Shown here piece by piece: positions 55,032 to 64,000 of a DNA stretch of 64,000 nt. Position numbers and translations under genes: made by a program. This stretch comes from Streptomyces cylindrosporus (GTDB lineage Bacteria > Actinomycetota > Actinomycetes > Streptomycetales > Streptomycetaceae), in NCBI RefSeq assembly GCF_022698165.1, contig NZ_JALDAY010000001.1, forward strand, positions 372,001 to 436,000. Direction: 5' to 3'. Below the pieces are notes generated by a model, which was not told the origin of the DNA, did not search any database, and saw nothing but the letters and a program-made list of their open reading frames with translations. Each line of letters starts with the position of its first letter. The stretch's first letter is position 1.

Positions 55032-56275
55032 CCACGGCCCCCACCCGGCAGACGCTCGACCTCCCACCGCTCACCTCGGCACCGAGACGCCTCCTCAAGC
55101 ACCCCCGGCTGATGCACCACAACCGCCTGGCGGCTCTGGTGATCGCGGTCAACCTGGCGTTCCTGTACGTCAGTTGGCGGCCGTCCGCACAGACCCTCGC
55201 GCACGCCTCCCTCGCCGACCTCGCCCTCGCCGTCCTGGTCCGGCAGCAGTACGTCGTCAACCTCCTCTTCCGGCTGGCCACTTGGCCCCCGACGAGCTGG
55301 CCGCTGAAGCTCCGCTGGACGCTCGGCAAGGTCTACCACTTCGGCGGACTGCACGTCGGCGGCGCGCTCGCGGGAGCGGCCTGGTTCCTGGCGCTGACGA
55401 TCAGCACCCCCAACAGCCGCCTGGCGGCCGTGGGCTGGACCCTCACGGCGCTCCTGGCCCTCATCATCGCCACCGCCCTGCCCCCCTTCCGCTCCCGCCA
55501 CCACGACCACTTCGAGAAGATCCACCGCTACGGCGGCTGGACGGCCGTCGCCCTCTTCTGGGCGCACACGCTGCTGTCCGGCGCGGGCCCGGTCTCCATC
55601 GCCGTCCTGGCCGTGCTCACCTTCAGCGTGGCCCTGCCCTGGCTACGGCTGCGCAAGGTCGACGTCCGTCTCGAACGCCCCTCCCCGCACGTGGTGCTGG
55701 CCCGCTTCGACCACGGCGAGACCCCCTTCGCGGGCTCCTCGACCGCGATCAGCCGCAGCCCGCTGAAGGAGTGGCACTCCTTCGCCAACGTCCCCGCCCC
55801 CGGCGAGCCCGGCTTCCGCCTCACCATCTCCCGGGCCGGCGACTGGACCGGCGCCTTCATCGACGACCTCCCGCCGAAGGTGTGGGTCAAGGGCATCACC
55901 ACGGCCGGCGTCGCCAACATCGAGACGCTGTTCAAGAAGGTGGTCTACGTCGCCACCGGCAGCGGCATCGGCCCCTGCCTGCCCCACCTCCTCGCCGCCG
56001 AGGTCCCCTCCCACCTGGTCTGGGCGACCCGCGATCCCCGCACCACCTACGGCGACGCCCTGGTCGACGAGATCCTCGCCGTCCAGCCGGACGCCCTGGT
56101 CTGGGACACCTCCCGGCACGGCAAGCCCGACATGGTGCGCCTCGCGTACCGGGCCTACCGCGAGTTCGGGGCCGAGGCGGTGATCTGCATCTCCAACAAG
56201 AAGCTGACCTGGCAGGTGGTGCACGGCCTGGAGCGGCGGGGGATTCCGGCGTACGGCGCGATCTGGGACTCGTGA
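55028..56275 (+). CDS. Ferric-reductase-like membrane oxidoreductase with NADP-type domain
   Basis: 415 residues. The N-terminal part has about five or six membrane helices (about 32-205) with several His on or next to helices (His104, 109, 166, 180), suitable as heme ligands. A cytoplasmic flavodoxin-reductase-like part follows, with SPLKEWHSF (FAD-binding type) and ATGSGIGPCLPHLLA (NADP-type nucleotide loop), ending AYGAIWDS. ATG overlaps the adenylation-domain stop (ATGA), so the two are translationally coupled. I infer reduction or oxidation of the activated substrate or a membrane electron route; no characterised pathway is recognised. Confidence 0.7.
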   Translation: MTTAPTRQTLDLPPLTSAPRRLLKHPRLMHHNRLAALVIAVNLAFLYVSWRPSAQTLAHASLADLALAVLVRQQYVVNLLFRLATWPPTSWPLKLRWTLGKVYHFGGLHVGGALAGAAWFLALTISTPNSRLAAVGWTLTALLALIIATALPPFRSRHHDHFEKIHRYGGWTAVALFWAHTLLSGAGPVSIAVLAVLTFSVALPWLRLRKVDVRLERPSPHVVLARFDHGETPFAGSSTAISRSPLKEWHSFANVPAPGEPGFRLTISRAGDWTGAFIDDLPPKVWVKGITTAGVANIETLFKKVVYVATGSGIGPCLPHLLAAEVPSHLVWATRDPRTTYGDALVDEILAVQPDALVWDTSRHGKPDMVRLAYRAYREFGAEAVICISNKKLTWQVVHGLERRGIPAYGAIWDS

Positions 56276-56312
56276 CTCCACGCACTCGTAACTCCACGCA
56301 CCGGAGGAGAAG

Positions 56313-57080
56313 ATGAACAACCTCAAGATCGAACGCGACGGCCGCGTGGTGACCGTCCGGCTGCACCGCCCGCACGTCCTGAACGCGCTCAACGGCGAAC
56401 TGCTGGCCGAACTCCTCGAAGTCCTGGGCGAGTTGGACACAGCACCCGAGGTCGGCTGCTTCGTCGTCACCGGCTCGGAGAAGGTCTTCGCGGCGGGCGC
56501 CGACATCAGGGAGATGGCGCCGAGAACGGCCGTCGACATGGCGGCGGAGGACTGCTTCGCGGCCTGGGAGACCTTCGCGGACCTCCGTACCCCGAAGATC
56601 GCCGCCGTCAACGGCCCAGCCCTGGGCGGCGGTTGTGAGCTGGCGATGATGTGCGATCTGGTGATCGCGGGGGAGTCCGCGGTCTTCGGGCAGCCCGAGA
56701 TCAAGCTCGGCGTGATCCCCGGCATCGGCGGCACCCAGCGCCTGACCCGCCTGGCCGGCCGGGCCAAGGCGATGGACCTGGTCCTCACCGGCCGCACGAT
56801 GGACGCGAAGGAGGCCGAGTCCTGCGGCCTGGTCTCCCGGGTCGTACCGGACGACCGCGTCCTGCCCGAGGCCCTCGAAGCCGCCGCCACCATCGCCGCG
56901 TACGGCCGCACCGCGGTCCGCGCCGCCCGCGAGTGCGTCGACCGCGCCCTGGAGACCGGCCTGCGCGACGGCATCCGCTACGAACGCCGCGTCTTCCACG
57001 CCCTGTTCGCGACCCACGACCAGAAGGAGGGCATGACCGCGTTCCTGGAGAAACGCGCGCCCCGCTTCACCGGGCGCTAG
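56313..57080 (+). CDS. Enoyl-CoA hydratase/isomerase (crotonase) family protein
   Basis: 255 residues. [10 protein letters not shown] forms one half of the oxyanion hole and [20 protein letters not shown] the other; [19 protein letters not shown] contains the usual catalytic Glu region. It is a standard crotonase by length and motifs. It lies 37 bp downstream of the membrane oxidoreductase gene with GGAGGAG before the ATG, so it is probably the third gene of the adenylation operon. It overlaps the convergent next gene by 14 bp. Confidence 0.92.
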   Translation: MNNLKIERDGRVVTVRLHRPHVLNALNGELLAELLEVLGELDTAPEVGCFVVTGSEKVFAAGADIREMAPRTAVDMAAEDCFAAWETFADLRTPKIAAVNGPALGGGCELAMMCDLVIAGESAVFGQPEIKLGVIPGIGGTQRLTRLAGRAKAMDLVLTGRTMDAKEAESCGLVSRVVPDDRVLPEALEAAATIAAYGRTAVRAARECVDRALETGLRDGIRYERRVFHALFATHDQKEGMTAFLEKRAPRFTGR

Positions 57081-57753
57081 CCAGCGCCCTGGTCACCCCC
57101 GGTTCCTTCGGCCCGAGGAACCGGGGGTCCGGGTGAAACACCACGTCCAGCGCCGCCTTGCCGGCCGCGAAGATCTCCCGGGTACCGCCGTAGTACCAGG
57201 TCACGTCGTGCTTGGCGTCGACCCCGACGCCGTACGACGTGACCCCCGCCGCCTGGCACAGCGCGACCGCGCGCCGGATGTGGAAGCCCTGGCTGATCAG
57301 GACGGCCCGGTCGACCCCGAAGATCTTCTTGGCGCGCACGCACGAGTCCCAGGTGTCGAACCCGGCGTAGTCGCTGACGATCCGCGAGTCCGGCACCCCG
57401 TGCCTGGTCAGATAGGCGCGCATGGCATCGGGCTCGTCGTAGTCCTTGCGGCTGTTGTCCCCGGTCACGAGGACGACCTTGATCCGCCCCGCGTGGTACA
57501 GCTCGGCCGCGGCGTTCAGCCGGTTCGCGAGATACGGCGAGGGCTCGCCGTCCCACAGGCCCGCGCCGAAGACGACGGCGACCTCGGTGCGCGGCACGTC
57601 CGCGGTCGTGCGCAACCGGTCGCCCGTGACGACGTACAGCCAGGTGGCCGGAAGCAGCGCGAGCACGCACACGGCCATCACGGCCTGCACGAGCCGCCGC
57701 TGCCCGGCACGCGTGCGTGGCAGACGCGGTCTGCGCAGCCTGGGTCGGCGCAT
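57067..57753 (-). CDS. SanA/YdcF (DUF218) family membrane-anchored protein
   Basis: 228 residues. A basic N-terminus and one hydrophobic anchor (about 22-42) precede a DUF218 domain: [60 protein letters not shown]. SanA-type proteins affect envelope barrier function. ATG at 57753 has AGGGGGA upstream. The last 14 bases overlap the 3' end of the crotonase gene. The 226-bp interval upstream (57754-57979) contains promoter DNA only. Confidence 0.85.
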   Translation of the reverse strand: MRRPRLRRPRLPRTRAGQRRLVQAVMAVCVLALLPATWLYVVTGDRLRTTADVPRTEVAVVFGAGLWDGEPSPYLANRLNAAAELYHAGRIKVVLVTGDNSRKDYDEPDAMRAYLTRHGVPDSRIVSDYAGFDTWDSCVRAKKIFGVDRAVLISQGFHIRRAVALCQAAGVTSYGVGVDAKHDVTWYYGGTREIFAAGKAALDVVFHPDPRFLGPKEPGVTRALASAR

Positions 57754-57979
57754 CGGACGGTCCCCCTGTTCGGCCCTCCGCAGGGCCCTCGTTCGACAGT
57801 CAGAGACGTCCTGTCGGCTGATCCGGTTCGCCGTACGATACGTGACCAGGTTCACTCCGTACGACGAAACCGCAGGTCACGCCACCTCACAAACCCCTCG
57901 CCCCCCACCGTGAACCGCCGGAAAACCCTCGTCATTCTCATGCAACGGGGTGGCAACCTGGCGCCGAGACCATCGGTGC

Positions 57980-58849
57980 ATGACGGACAGTACGGCGCAC
58001 CTCATGAGCCAGATCGGCAGCCAGCTGGCCAGCCAGCTCAGCCTGATCTCCCTGAACGGCAGGCGCCGCCCCGGCCCGCCCGCCCTGGTCGTCGTGGCCC
58101 ACGGCAGCCGCGACCCGCGCGCCCTGCGCACCGTCCGCAAGCTCCTCGACCGGGTCCGCGACCAGCGCCCCGGCCTCCCGGTCCACCTGGGCCACATAGA
58201 ACTGAACGAGCCCCTCCTCCCGGACACCCTGGAGTCCCTCGGCACCCGGGAGACGGTCCTGGTCCCCCTCCTCCTCAGCCGCGGCTACCACATCAAGCGC
58301 GACATCCCCGAAATGGCGGCCGCCTCCCGGACACGCGCACGCGTGGCCGGCGCGCTGGGCCCCCACCCCCTCCTGGTGGACGCCCTCCAGGCTCGCCTGG
58401 TGGAGGCGGGCTGGCGCACGAGGATGGACGAGAAGACGCGGCGGGGGAGCGCGGTGGTCCTGGCGGCGGCGGGTTCCCGGGACCCCGAGTCCAAGGTCGA
58501 CACCAATCGGACGGCGGAGCTGCTGGCGGAGCGCCTCGGCGTCCCCGTGGTCCCGGCCTACGCCACGACGGCGGCTCCGACGGTCCAGAACGCGATCGAC
58601 TCCTTGCAGGCCCGCGGCTTCCACCGAGTGGCAGTGGCCTCCTACTTCACGGCCCCGGGCCGCTTCGCAACGGAGTGCGCGGAGAAGGCCCCCTGGATCG
58701 CATCGGCCCCATTGGGCACACACCCGGCGATGGCAAGCCTGCTCCTCCACCGTTATGACCAAGCGCTTTCGACTCCGGCGATGTTGACGCGCCCAAGGGG
58801 CGCGGGGAACTGCGCGACCAGCCACGAACAGCCCGCACTCGCCATCTGA
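57980..58849 (+). CDS. Sirohydrochlorin chelatase (CbiX-type)
   Basis: 289 residues with two CbiX repeats: [15 protein letters not shown] (metal-binding His) and [14 protein letters not shown], plus [16 protein letters not shown]. It is predicted to insert iron into sirohydrochlorin for siroheme, the cofactor of NirB, or cobalt for cobalamin. The last 19 residues ([19 protein letters not shown]) are encoded by the dispersed 50-bp repeat and should not be functional. ATG at 57980 lacks a strong ribosome site. Confidence 0.88.
   Translation: MTDSTAHLMSQIGSQLASQLSLISLNGRRRPGPPALVVVAHGSRDPRALRTVRKLLDRVRDQRPGLPVHLGHIELNEPLLPDTLESLGTRETVLVPLLLSRGYHIKRDIPEMAAASRTRARVAGALGPHPLLVDALQARLVEAGWRTRMDEKTRRGSAVVLAAAGSRDPESKVDTNRTAELLAERLGVPVVPAYATTAAPTVQNAIDSLQARGFHRVAVASYFTAPGRFATECAEKAPWIASAPLGTHPAMASLLLHRYDQALSTPAMLTRPRGAGNCATSHEQPALAI
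58795..58844. repeat. Dispersed 50-bp 3'-end repeat, copy 3
   Basis: Same length and first 24 bases as the copies at 10097 and 14754. This copy lies inside the last codons of the sirohydrochlorin chelatase gene, which terminates 5 bases after the repeat. Confidence 0.85.
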
Positions 58850-58904
58850 CAGAACCCACCCGCCCTTTAGGCGGATTGTCAGTCCATGCCCGTACTGTCG
58901 AGAC

Positions 58905-60158
58905 ATGCCGTACGACGCGCAGTCAACAGAACGCTGGGCCCCAGAACCCGACAAACGCCCCGGCCGCACCGCCTTCCAACGCGACCGCGCCCGAGTACTG
59001 CACTCCGCGGCCCTCAGAAGGCTCGCCGGCAAGACCCAGGTGGTGACCCCCGGCACCCGCAACCAGGCCTGGGACGCCACCCCCCGCACCCGCCTCACGC
59101 ACTCCCTCGAATGCGCCCAGGTAGGCCGGGAGCTCGGCGCAGCCCTCGGCTGCGACCCCGACCTCGTGGAAGCCGCCTGCCTCTCCCACGACCTCGGCCA
59201 CCCCCCGTTCGGCCACAACGGCGAACAGGCCCTGAACGAGTTCGCCCACGACTGCGGCGGCTTCGAGGGCAACGCCCAGTCCCTCAGGCTCCTCACCCGC
59301 ATCGAACCCAAACGGTTCACCCCGGAGGGCTCCGTCGGCCTCAACCTCACCCGCGCAGCCCTCGACGCCGCCACCAAGTACCCCTGGCCGAGAGGCGCCC
59401 ACCCCACCGACCCGGCGTCCGGCAAGTTCGGCGTCTACGAGGACGACCGCCCCGTCTTCGACTGGGTCCGCAAGGACGCCCCCGGCACCCGCACCACCTT
59501 CGAGGCCCAGGTCATGGACTGGTCCGACGACGTCGCGTACTCCGTGCACGACGTGGAGGACGGCCTGCACGCGGGCCACATCGACCCCAACTGCCTGCAC
59601 GCGGAACCGGAACGCCAGGAGGTCTTCGCGGTCGCCCTGGGCCGTTACGTCCCCGCGGAGACCGACCCGGCCGAGCTCGCCGCCGCCCTGGACCGGCTCC
59701 AGGACCAGGAATGGTGGCCGCACGGCTACGACGGGACGGCCGTCGCCCAGGCCCGCCTCAAGGACGCCACCAGCCAGCTCATCGGCCGCTTCTGCCTCGC
59801 CGCCGAGTCCGCCACGCGCGCGAGGTACGGCACCGGGCGCCTCACCAGATACGACGCCGAACTCGTCGTACCGCACGAGACCCGGCTGGAGTGCGCCGTC
59901 CTCAAGGCCGTCGCCGACCGGTACGTGATGCAGCGCGCCGAGCAGGAGCGGCTGCGGGCTGACCAGCGCGTCGTGGTGGCCGAACTGGCGCGGGCGCTCA
60001 CCGCGCGTGCACCCGACGGACTCGACCCCCAGTTCCGCGCGCTGTTCGACCAGGCCGGGGACGACCGTTCCCGCAAGCGGGTGATCGTCGACCAGATCGC
60101 CTCGCTGACCGACGCGTCCGCACGCTCGCTTCACGCGCGTCTGACGGGGCACACGTGA
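58905..60158 (+). CDS. dgt: Deoxyguanosinetriphosphate triphosphohydrolase-like protein
   Basis: 417 residues. HD-domain dNTPase motifs are [15 protein letters not shown] and [21 protein letters not shown] (the HD pair), with [17 protein letters not shown] supplying a further metal ligand. It hydrolyses dNTPs to nucleoside and triphosphate. The N-terminus ([26 protein letters not shown]) is typical. ATG at 58905. Its position before dnaG is usual in actinobacteria. Confidence 0.93.
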   Translation: MPYDAQSTERWAPEPDKRPGRTAFQRDRARVLHSAALRRLAGKTQVVTPGTRNQAWDATPRTRLTHSLECAQVGRELGAALGCDPDLVEAACLSHDLGHPPFGHNGEQALNEFAHDCGGFEGNAQSLRLLTRIEPKRFTPEGSVGLNLTRAALDAATKYPWPRGAHPTDPASGKFGVYEDDRPVFDWVRKDAPGTRTTFEAQVMDWSDDVAYSVHDVEDGLHAGHIDPNCLHAEPERQEVFAVALGRYVPAETDPAELAAALDRLQDQEWWPHGYDGTAVAQARLKDATSQLIGRFCLAAESATRARYGTGRLTRYDAELVVPHETRLECAVLKAVADRYVMQRAEQERLRADQRVVVAELARALTARAPDGLDPQFRALFDQAGDDRSRKRVIVDQIASLTDASARSLHARLTGHT

Positions 60159-60325
60159 GACTGAAGGAGCGCGGGTGACGGAAAACGCGCCCGAATGTGA
60201 CCCTCCGTGGCCTGATCGGGCCACTCCCTCTTCCCCCATCACGCTCCGTGCGGGACGCTCGCATGTGGCGGCCCCGCTGTGTTTTCTGAGGAGACATCCC
60301 TCAGACACCCCGTAGGAGGCATGAA

Positions 60326-61591
60326 GTGGTCGACGCGGATCAGACATTCGTCATCGTCGGAGGAGGTCTCGCCGGCGCGAAGGCGGCCGAGACGCTCCGA
60401 GCGGAGGGCTTCAGCGGCCGCGTGATACTGATCTGCGACGAACGCGACCACCCGTACGAGCGCCCGCCCCTCTCCAAGGGCTACCTGCTGGGCAAGGAGG
60501 AGCGCGAGAGCGTCTTCGTCCACGAGCCCGCCTGGTACGCGCGCAACGACATCGAGCTGCATCTCGGCGAGACCGTCGACGCCATCGACCGTGAGGCGAA
60601 GACGGTCCGCTTCGGCGAGGACGGCACGCTCGTGCGCTACGACAAGCTGCTGCTGGCGACCGGCGCCGAGCCGCGCCGCCTCGACATCCCGGGCACCGAC
60701 CTCGCGGGCGTGCACCATCTGCGCCGGCTGGCCCACGCCGAGCGCCTCAAGGGCGTCCTCGCGGCCCTCGGCCGGGACAACGGGCACATCGTGATCGCCG
60801 GCGCCGGCTGGATCGGCCTGGAGGTGGCGGCCGCGGCCCGCGAGTACGGCGCCGAGGTCACCGTCGTCGAGCCCCTGCAGACCCCGCTGCACGCGGTCCT
60901 CGGCCCCGAGCTCGGCGGCCTCTTCGCCGAGCTGCACCGCGAGCACGGCGTCCGCTTCCACTTCGGCGCGAAGCTGACGGAGATCGTCGGCCAGGACGGC
61001 ATGGTGCTGGCCGCCCGTACCGACGACGGCGAGGAGCACCCCGCGCACGACGTCCTCGCGGCGATCGGCGCGGCCCCGCGCATCGGGCTCGCGGAGGCGG
61101 CGGGCCTGGAGATCGCCGAGCGGGCGTACGGCGGCGGCGTCGTGGTCGACGAGCGGCTGCGCACCTCCGACCCGGACATCTACGCGGCCGGTGACGTCGT
61201 CTCCTTCCCGCACCCCCTGTTCGACACCCGGCTGCGCGTCGAGCACTGGGCCAACGCGCTCAACGGCGGCCCGGCGGCGGCCCGCGCGATGCTCGGCCGG
61301 GACGTCACCTACGACCGCGTGCCCTACTTCTTCTCCGACCAGTACGACTTGGGGATGGAGTACAGCGGCTGGGCGCCCCCGGGGTCGTACGACGAAGTGG
61401 TGATTCGCGGGGACGCCGGAAAGCGTGAGTTCATCGCGTTCTGGGTGAAGGACGGCCGGGTGCTGGCGGGGATGAACGTGAACGTGTGGGATGTCACGGA
61501 ACCCATCCAGAAGCTGATCAGGTCGAAGGCACGGGTGAACACGGAGGCGTTGGCGGACCCGCACGTTCCGCTCGTAAGCCTCGTCCCGTAG
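60326..61591 (+). CDS. FAD-dependent ferredoxin reductase-like protein
   Basis: 421 residues. FVIVGGGLAGAKAAETL (FAD), YERPPLSKGYLLG, a second GxGxxG (IVIAGAGWIGLEVAAAAREYG) and IYAAGDVVSFPHPL, with a C-terminal reductase domain (VPYFFSDQYDLGMEYSGWAP). This is the rubredoxin/ferredoxin reductase type that supplies electrons to P450s or dioxygenases. GTG at 60326 has GGAGG 8 bases upstream. Partners are not in the window. Confidence 0.92.
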   Translation: MVDADQTFVIVGGGLAGAKAAETLRAEGFSGRVILICDERDHPYERPPLSKGYLLGKEERESVFVHEPAWYARNDIELHLGETVDAIDREAKTVRFGEDGTLVRYDKLLLATGAEPRRLDIPGTDLAGVHHLRRLAHAERLKGVLAALGRDNGHIVIAGAGWIGLEVAAAAREYGAEVTVVEPLQTPLHAVLGPELGGLFAELHREHGVRFHFGAKLTEIVGQDGMVLAARTDDGEEHPAHDVLAAIGAAPRIGLAEAAGLEIAERAYGGGVVVDERLRTSDPDIYAAGDVVSFPHPLFDTRLRVEHWANALNGGPAAARAMLGRDVTYDRVPYFFSDQYDLGMEYSGWAPPGSYDEVVIRGDAGKREFIAFWVKDGRVLAGMNVNVWDVTEPIQKLIRSKARVNTEALADPHVPLVSLVP

Positions 61592-61620
61592 GTGTCAGTG
61601 CACCACCGTAGAATTCACGC

Positions 61621-63525
61621 GTGGCAGGACGGATCAACGACGAGGACGTGAAGGCGGTACGGGACGCGGTCCCGATCGACGCCGTGGTGTCCGAGTACCT
61701 CCAGCTGCGCAACGCGGGCGGTGGCAACCTCAAGGGCCTGTGTCCGTTCCACGACGAGAAGTCGCCGTCCTTCCAGGTCAGCCCGAGCAAGGGACTCTTC
61801 CACTGCTTCGGCTGCCAGGAGGGCGGCGACACCATCACGTTCGTGATGAAGGTCGACCACCTCACCTTCTCCGAGGCGGTCGAGCGGCTCGCCGGCCAGG
61901 CCGGCATCACCCTGCGGTACGAGGAGGGCGGCTACAACCCCGCCCACCAGCGCGGCGAGCGGATCCGCCTGGTCGAGGCGCACAAGATCGCCGCCGAGTG
62001 GTACATGGAGCAGCTCGCGGTGAGCCCGGAGGCCGACGCCGGCCGCCAGTTCCTCGCCGAGCGCGGCTTCGACCAGGCCGCCGCCCAGCACTTCTCCGTC
62101 GGCTACAGCCCCCAGGGCTGGGACCACCTCACCCGCTTCCTGCGTGGCAAGGGCTTCACCGACAAGGAGCTCATCCTCTCCGGCCTCTCCCAGGACGGCC
62201 GCCGGGGCCCCATCGACCGCTTCCGCGGCCGCCTGATGTGGCCGATCCGCGACATCGGCGGCGAGGTCGTCGGCTTCGGCGCCCGCAAGCTGTACGAGGC
62301 GGACAACGGCCCGAAGTACCTCAACACGCCCGAGACCCCGATCTACAAGAAGTCCCAGGTCCTGTACGGCATCGACCTCGCGAAGAAGGACATCGCCAAG
62401 GTCAGCCGCGCGGTCGTGGTCGAGGGCTACACCGATGTCATGGCCTGCCACCTCGCCGGCGTGACGACCGCGATCGCGACCTGCGGCACGGCCTTCGGCG
62501 GCGAGCACATCAAGATCCTGCGCCGCCTGCTGATGGACAACGGCAGCGCGCGCGTCATCTTCACCTTCGACGGCGACGCGGCCGGCCAGAAGGCGGCCCT
62601 GCGTGCCTTCGAGGACGACCAGAAGTTCGCCGCCGAAACGTACATCGCGATCGCCCCCGACGGCATGGACCCCTGCGAACTCCGCCTCGCGAAGGGCGAC
62701 GAGGCGGTGGCCGACCTCGTCGAACCCCGCACCCCGCTCTTCGAGTTCGCGCTGCGCCAGATCGTCGTCCGCTACGACCTCGACACCCCCGCGGGCCGCG
62801 CCGCCGCCCTCGACGAGGCCGCCCCCATCGTCGCCCGCATCAAGAACAGCGGCGCCCAGCACGAGGTCGCCGTCCAGCTCGCCGGCATGCTCGGCATCCT
62901 CGACACCCAGTTCGTCGTCAAGCGCGTTGCCCAGCTGGCCCGTTGGGCCCGCGACCGCGGCGGCAAGGGCCCGGCCCCCACCGGCCGCGGCCCGCAGCGC
63001 TACGACGCCGCGCCCCGCCCCTCCGGACCGTCCGGCCCCGCCCTCAACCTCCGCAACCCGGTCTACGCCACCGAGCGCGAGCTGCTCAAACTCGCCCTCC
63101 AGCGCCCGGAGTTGGTCTCCCCGGCCTTCGACGCGTACGGCGTCGACGAGTTCACCGCCGCGCCCTACGCCGCCGTACGCCTGGCGATCATCGAGGCGGG
63201 CGGCGCCGAGTACGGCCTGCAGGACTCGCAGGACTATCTCGTCCGGGTCCGCGAGGCCGCCCCGGACGACTCGGTCCGCGCCATGGTCACCGAGCTGGCC
63301 GTCGAGGCGATCATGCGCCGCACGGTCGACGAGCACTACGCCGGCGACCAGCTGGTGACCGTCCGCCGCCGCGCCGTGGAGCGCCGGATCCGCGACATCC
63401 AGTCCCAGCTGACCCGCCTCTCCGCCGGCGGCGACCCCGCCCAGCTGGCCGCCGTACAGAACGAGTTGTGGGTGTTGCAGCAGTACGACCAGGCACTGCG
63501 GGAGCACGGTGCCGCTGCTCTCTGA
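61621..63525 (+). CDS. dnaG: DNA primase
   Basis: 634 residues. The N-terminal CHC2 zinc-binding domain (CPFHDEKSPSF...FHCFGCQEGGD) is followed by the primase core with TOPRIM motifs (VVVEGYTDVMACHLAG, FTFDGDAAGQKAA) and a C-terminal helicase-binding region after a Pro/Gly linker (about 440-470). It synthesises RNA primers at the fork. It starts with GTG at 61621, 30 bp after the preceding gene. Confidence 0.97.
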   Translation: MAGRINDEDVKAVRDAVPIDAVVSEYLQLRNAGGGNLKGLCPFHDEKSPSFQVSPSKGLFHCFGCQEGGDTITFVMKVDHLTFSEAVERLAGQAGITLRYEEGGYNPAHQRGERIRLVEAHKIAAEWYMEQLAVSPEADAGRQFLAERGFDQAAAQHFSVGYSPQGWDHLTRFLRGKGFTDKELILSGLSQDGRRGPIDRFRGRLMWPIRDIGGEVVGFGARKLYEADNGPKYLNTPETPIYKKSQVLYGIDLAKKDIAKVSRAVVVEGYTDVMACHLAGVTTAIATCGTAFGGEHIKILRRLLMDNGSARVIFTFDGDAAGQKAALRAFEDDQKFAAETYIAIAPDGMDPCELRLAKGDEAVADLVEPRTPLFEFALRQIVVRYDLDTPAGRAAALDEAAPIVARIKNSGAQHEVAVQLAGMLGILDTQFVVKRVAQLARWARDRGGKGPAPTGRGPQRYDAAPRPSGPSGPALNLRNPVYATERELLKLALQRPELVSPAFDAYGVDEFTAAPYAAVRLAIIEAGGAEYGLQDSQDYLVRVREAAPDDSVRAMVTELAVEAIMRRTVDEHYAGDQLVTVRRRAVERRIRDIQSQLTRLSAGGDPAQLAAVQNELWVLQQYDQALREHGAAAL

Positions 63526-63543
63526 GCGCAGCCGTACGGCACG

Positions 63544-63559
63544 GTAACCGCGCGGTCAC
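63544..63559. promoter_or_regulatory. Imperfect palindrome after dnaG
   Basis: GTAACCGCGCGGTCAC is a 16-bp dyad with one mismatched pair. It lies 19 bases past the dnaG stop and about 230 bases before the next start. It could be a weak terminator stem or an operator. The interval 63526-63790 holds no other gene. Confidence 0.4.
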
Positions 63560-63790
63560 GGCCCGATTGCAAAAAGTCACCGCACGCCCCTCGTGGCGAC
63601 GATGTGTCGTACTCCACACTGGGTTCCGGTGCCTGAGTCCTCGGAGCGCGGCCGATCCGTCCCACACGGGTCCCACACCCCCGCGGTTCCGCTCATCGCG
63701 TACGGGACGGACAGCGGCGTGGCCGCCGACTCCGCCCCCAAAGCAGCGCTGCCGCTCCCCTCAGCAGCGATCATCCTGGAGGTCGCCCCC

Positions 63791-64000
63791 GTGCAGACCC
63801 AGACCCTGACCCAGACCGACATCAGTACCGACGGCACGGAGCAGGACGCCGAGACCGACGTCCTCGTCGCGGTCCCGCCGCAGACCCGTGTCGTGCACCA
63901 CCCCGAGGCGGACCCGGTGGAATCCGAGGGCCCGCCCGAGCCGGCCGAACCGCCCGCCGAGGCGCTGGAGGCGGACCCGGAACCGGTGGAGACGCCGATC
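63791..64000 (+). CDS. Acidic N-terminus of a partial protein, possibly a principal-type sigma factor
   Basis: 70 codons are visible before the edge. The product begins MQTQTLTQTDISTDG and continues Glu/Pro-rich with no domain visible yet. GTG at 63791 has GGAGG 8 bases upstream; an in-frame reading further upstream lacks a ribosome site. An acidic leader of this kind downstream of dnaG recalls, from memory, hrdA-type sigma factors in Streptomyces. The sigma identity is inference from position. Confidence 0.45.
   Translation, partial: MQTQTLTQTDISTDGTEQDAETDVLVAVPPQTRVVHHPEADPVESEGPPEPAEPPAEALEADPEPVETPI

Noticed and set aside
57830..57895. A GlnR box before the sirohydrochlorin chelatase gene
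   Set aside because: GTGAC- and GAAAC-like pentamers occur but at spacings (24 and 10 bp) that break the 11-bp period.

Overview
The window is high-GC chromosomal DNA from an actinomycete, almost certainly a Streptomyces. Evidence: strong G/C bias at third codon positions, frequent GTG starts, rare TTA codons, and a gene content (glyS, dusB, ppdK, nirBD, nasA, dgt, dnaG with many secreted hydrolases) that, from memory, resembles the core segment of the S. coelicolor chromosome between glyS and a principal-type sigma factor gene. I see no prophage, transposase, CRISPR array, rRNA or tRNA. About 50 protein genes fill the window.

Layout. 1-7.6 kb: start of a lipoprotein gene (probably a zinc-uptake binding protein) behind Zur-like boxes, glyS, an exo/endonuclease-family protein, a secreted GH18 chitinase with a chitinase-type operator, an aldo/keto reductase with a TetR regulator, and small enzymes. 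7.6-14.6 kb: two DHA2-type drug exporters, one divergent from a MmyB-type regulator, then dusB and a membrane sulfatase/LTA-synthase-like enzyme. 14.8-22.7 kb: a two-gene glycosidase operon divergent from a ROK regulator, then ppdK. 22.8-33.6 kb holds the most unusual accessory genes: a 1455-residue STAND/NACHT-type NTPase with an N-terminal amyloid-motif-like segment, two SDRs with a TetR and matched operators, and a two-gene cassette in which an 855-residue unknown protein ends in a GspG-like pseudopilin domain and precedes a clan GH-A hydrolase.

33.6-37.8 kb is the assimilatory nitrite reductase operon, and nasA (nitrate reductase) is at 51-53 kb. Both carry a four-half-site GlnR-like box starting exactly 24 bases from the first base of a start codon that has no Shine-Dalgarno, so they look co-regulated. 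A sirohydrochlorin chelatase gene at 58 kb could supply siroheme for NirB. 38-45 kb: a membrane sensor protein, sensor kinase and NarL-type regulator, an Eis-like acetyltransferase, a CPT-like kinase, a TSUP permease, and a surface protein with a class F sortase separated by a strong hairpin. 45-51 kb: a Tat lipoprotein esterase, an M4 metalloprotease and a GH36 alpha-galactosidase.

53.5-57.1 kb is a compact candidate biosynthetic operon: a stand-alone NRPS-type adenylation domain with a TTA codon at codon 6 (predicted bldA dependence), a heme/flavin-type membrane oxidoreductase overlapping it by 4 bases, and a crotonase. The window ends with housekeeping genes (dgt, a ferredoxin-reductase-like flavoprotein, dnaG) and the start of an acidic N-terminus that may be a sigma factor. 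A 50-bp dispersed repeat occurs three times, always at gene 3' ends, and three short direct repeats share an exact 15-bp period.
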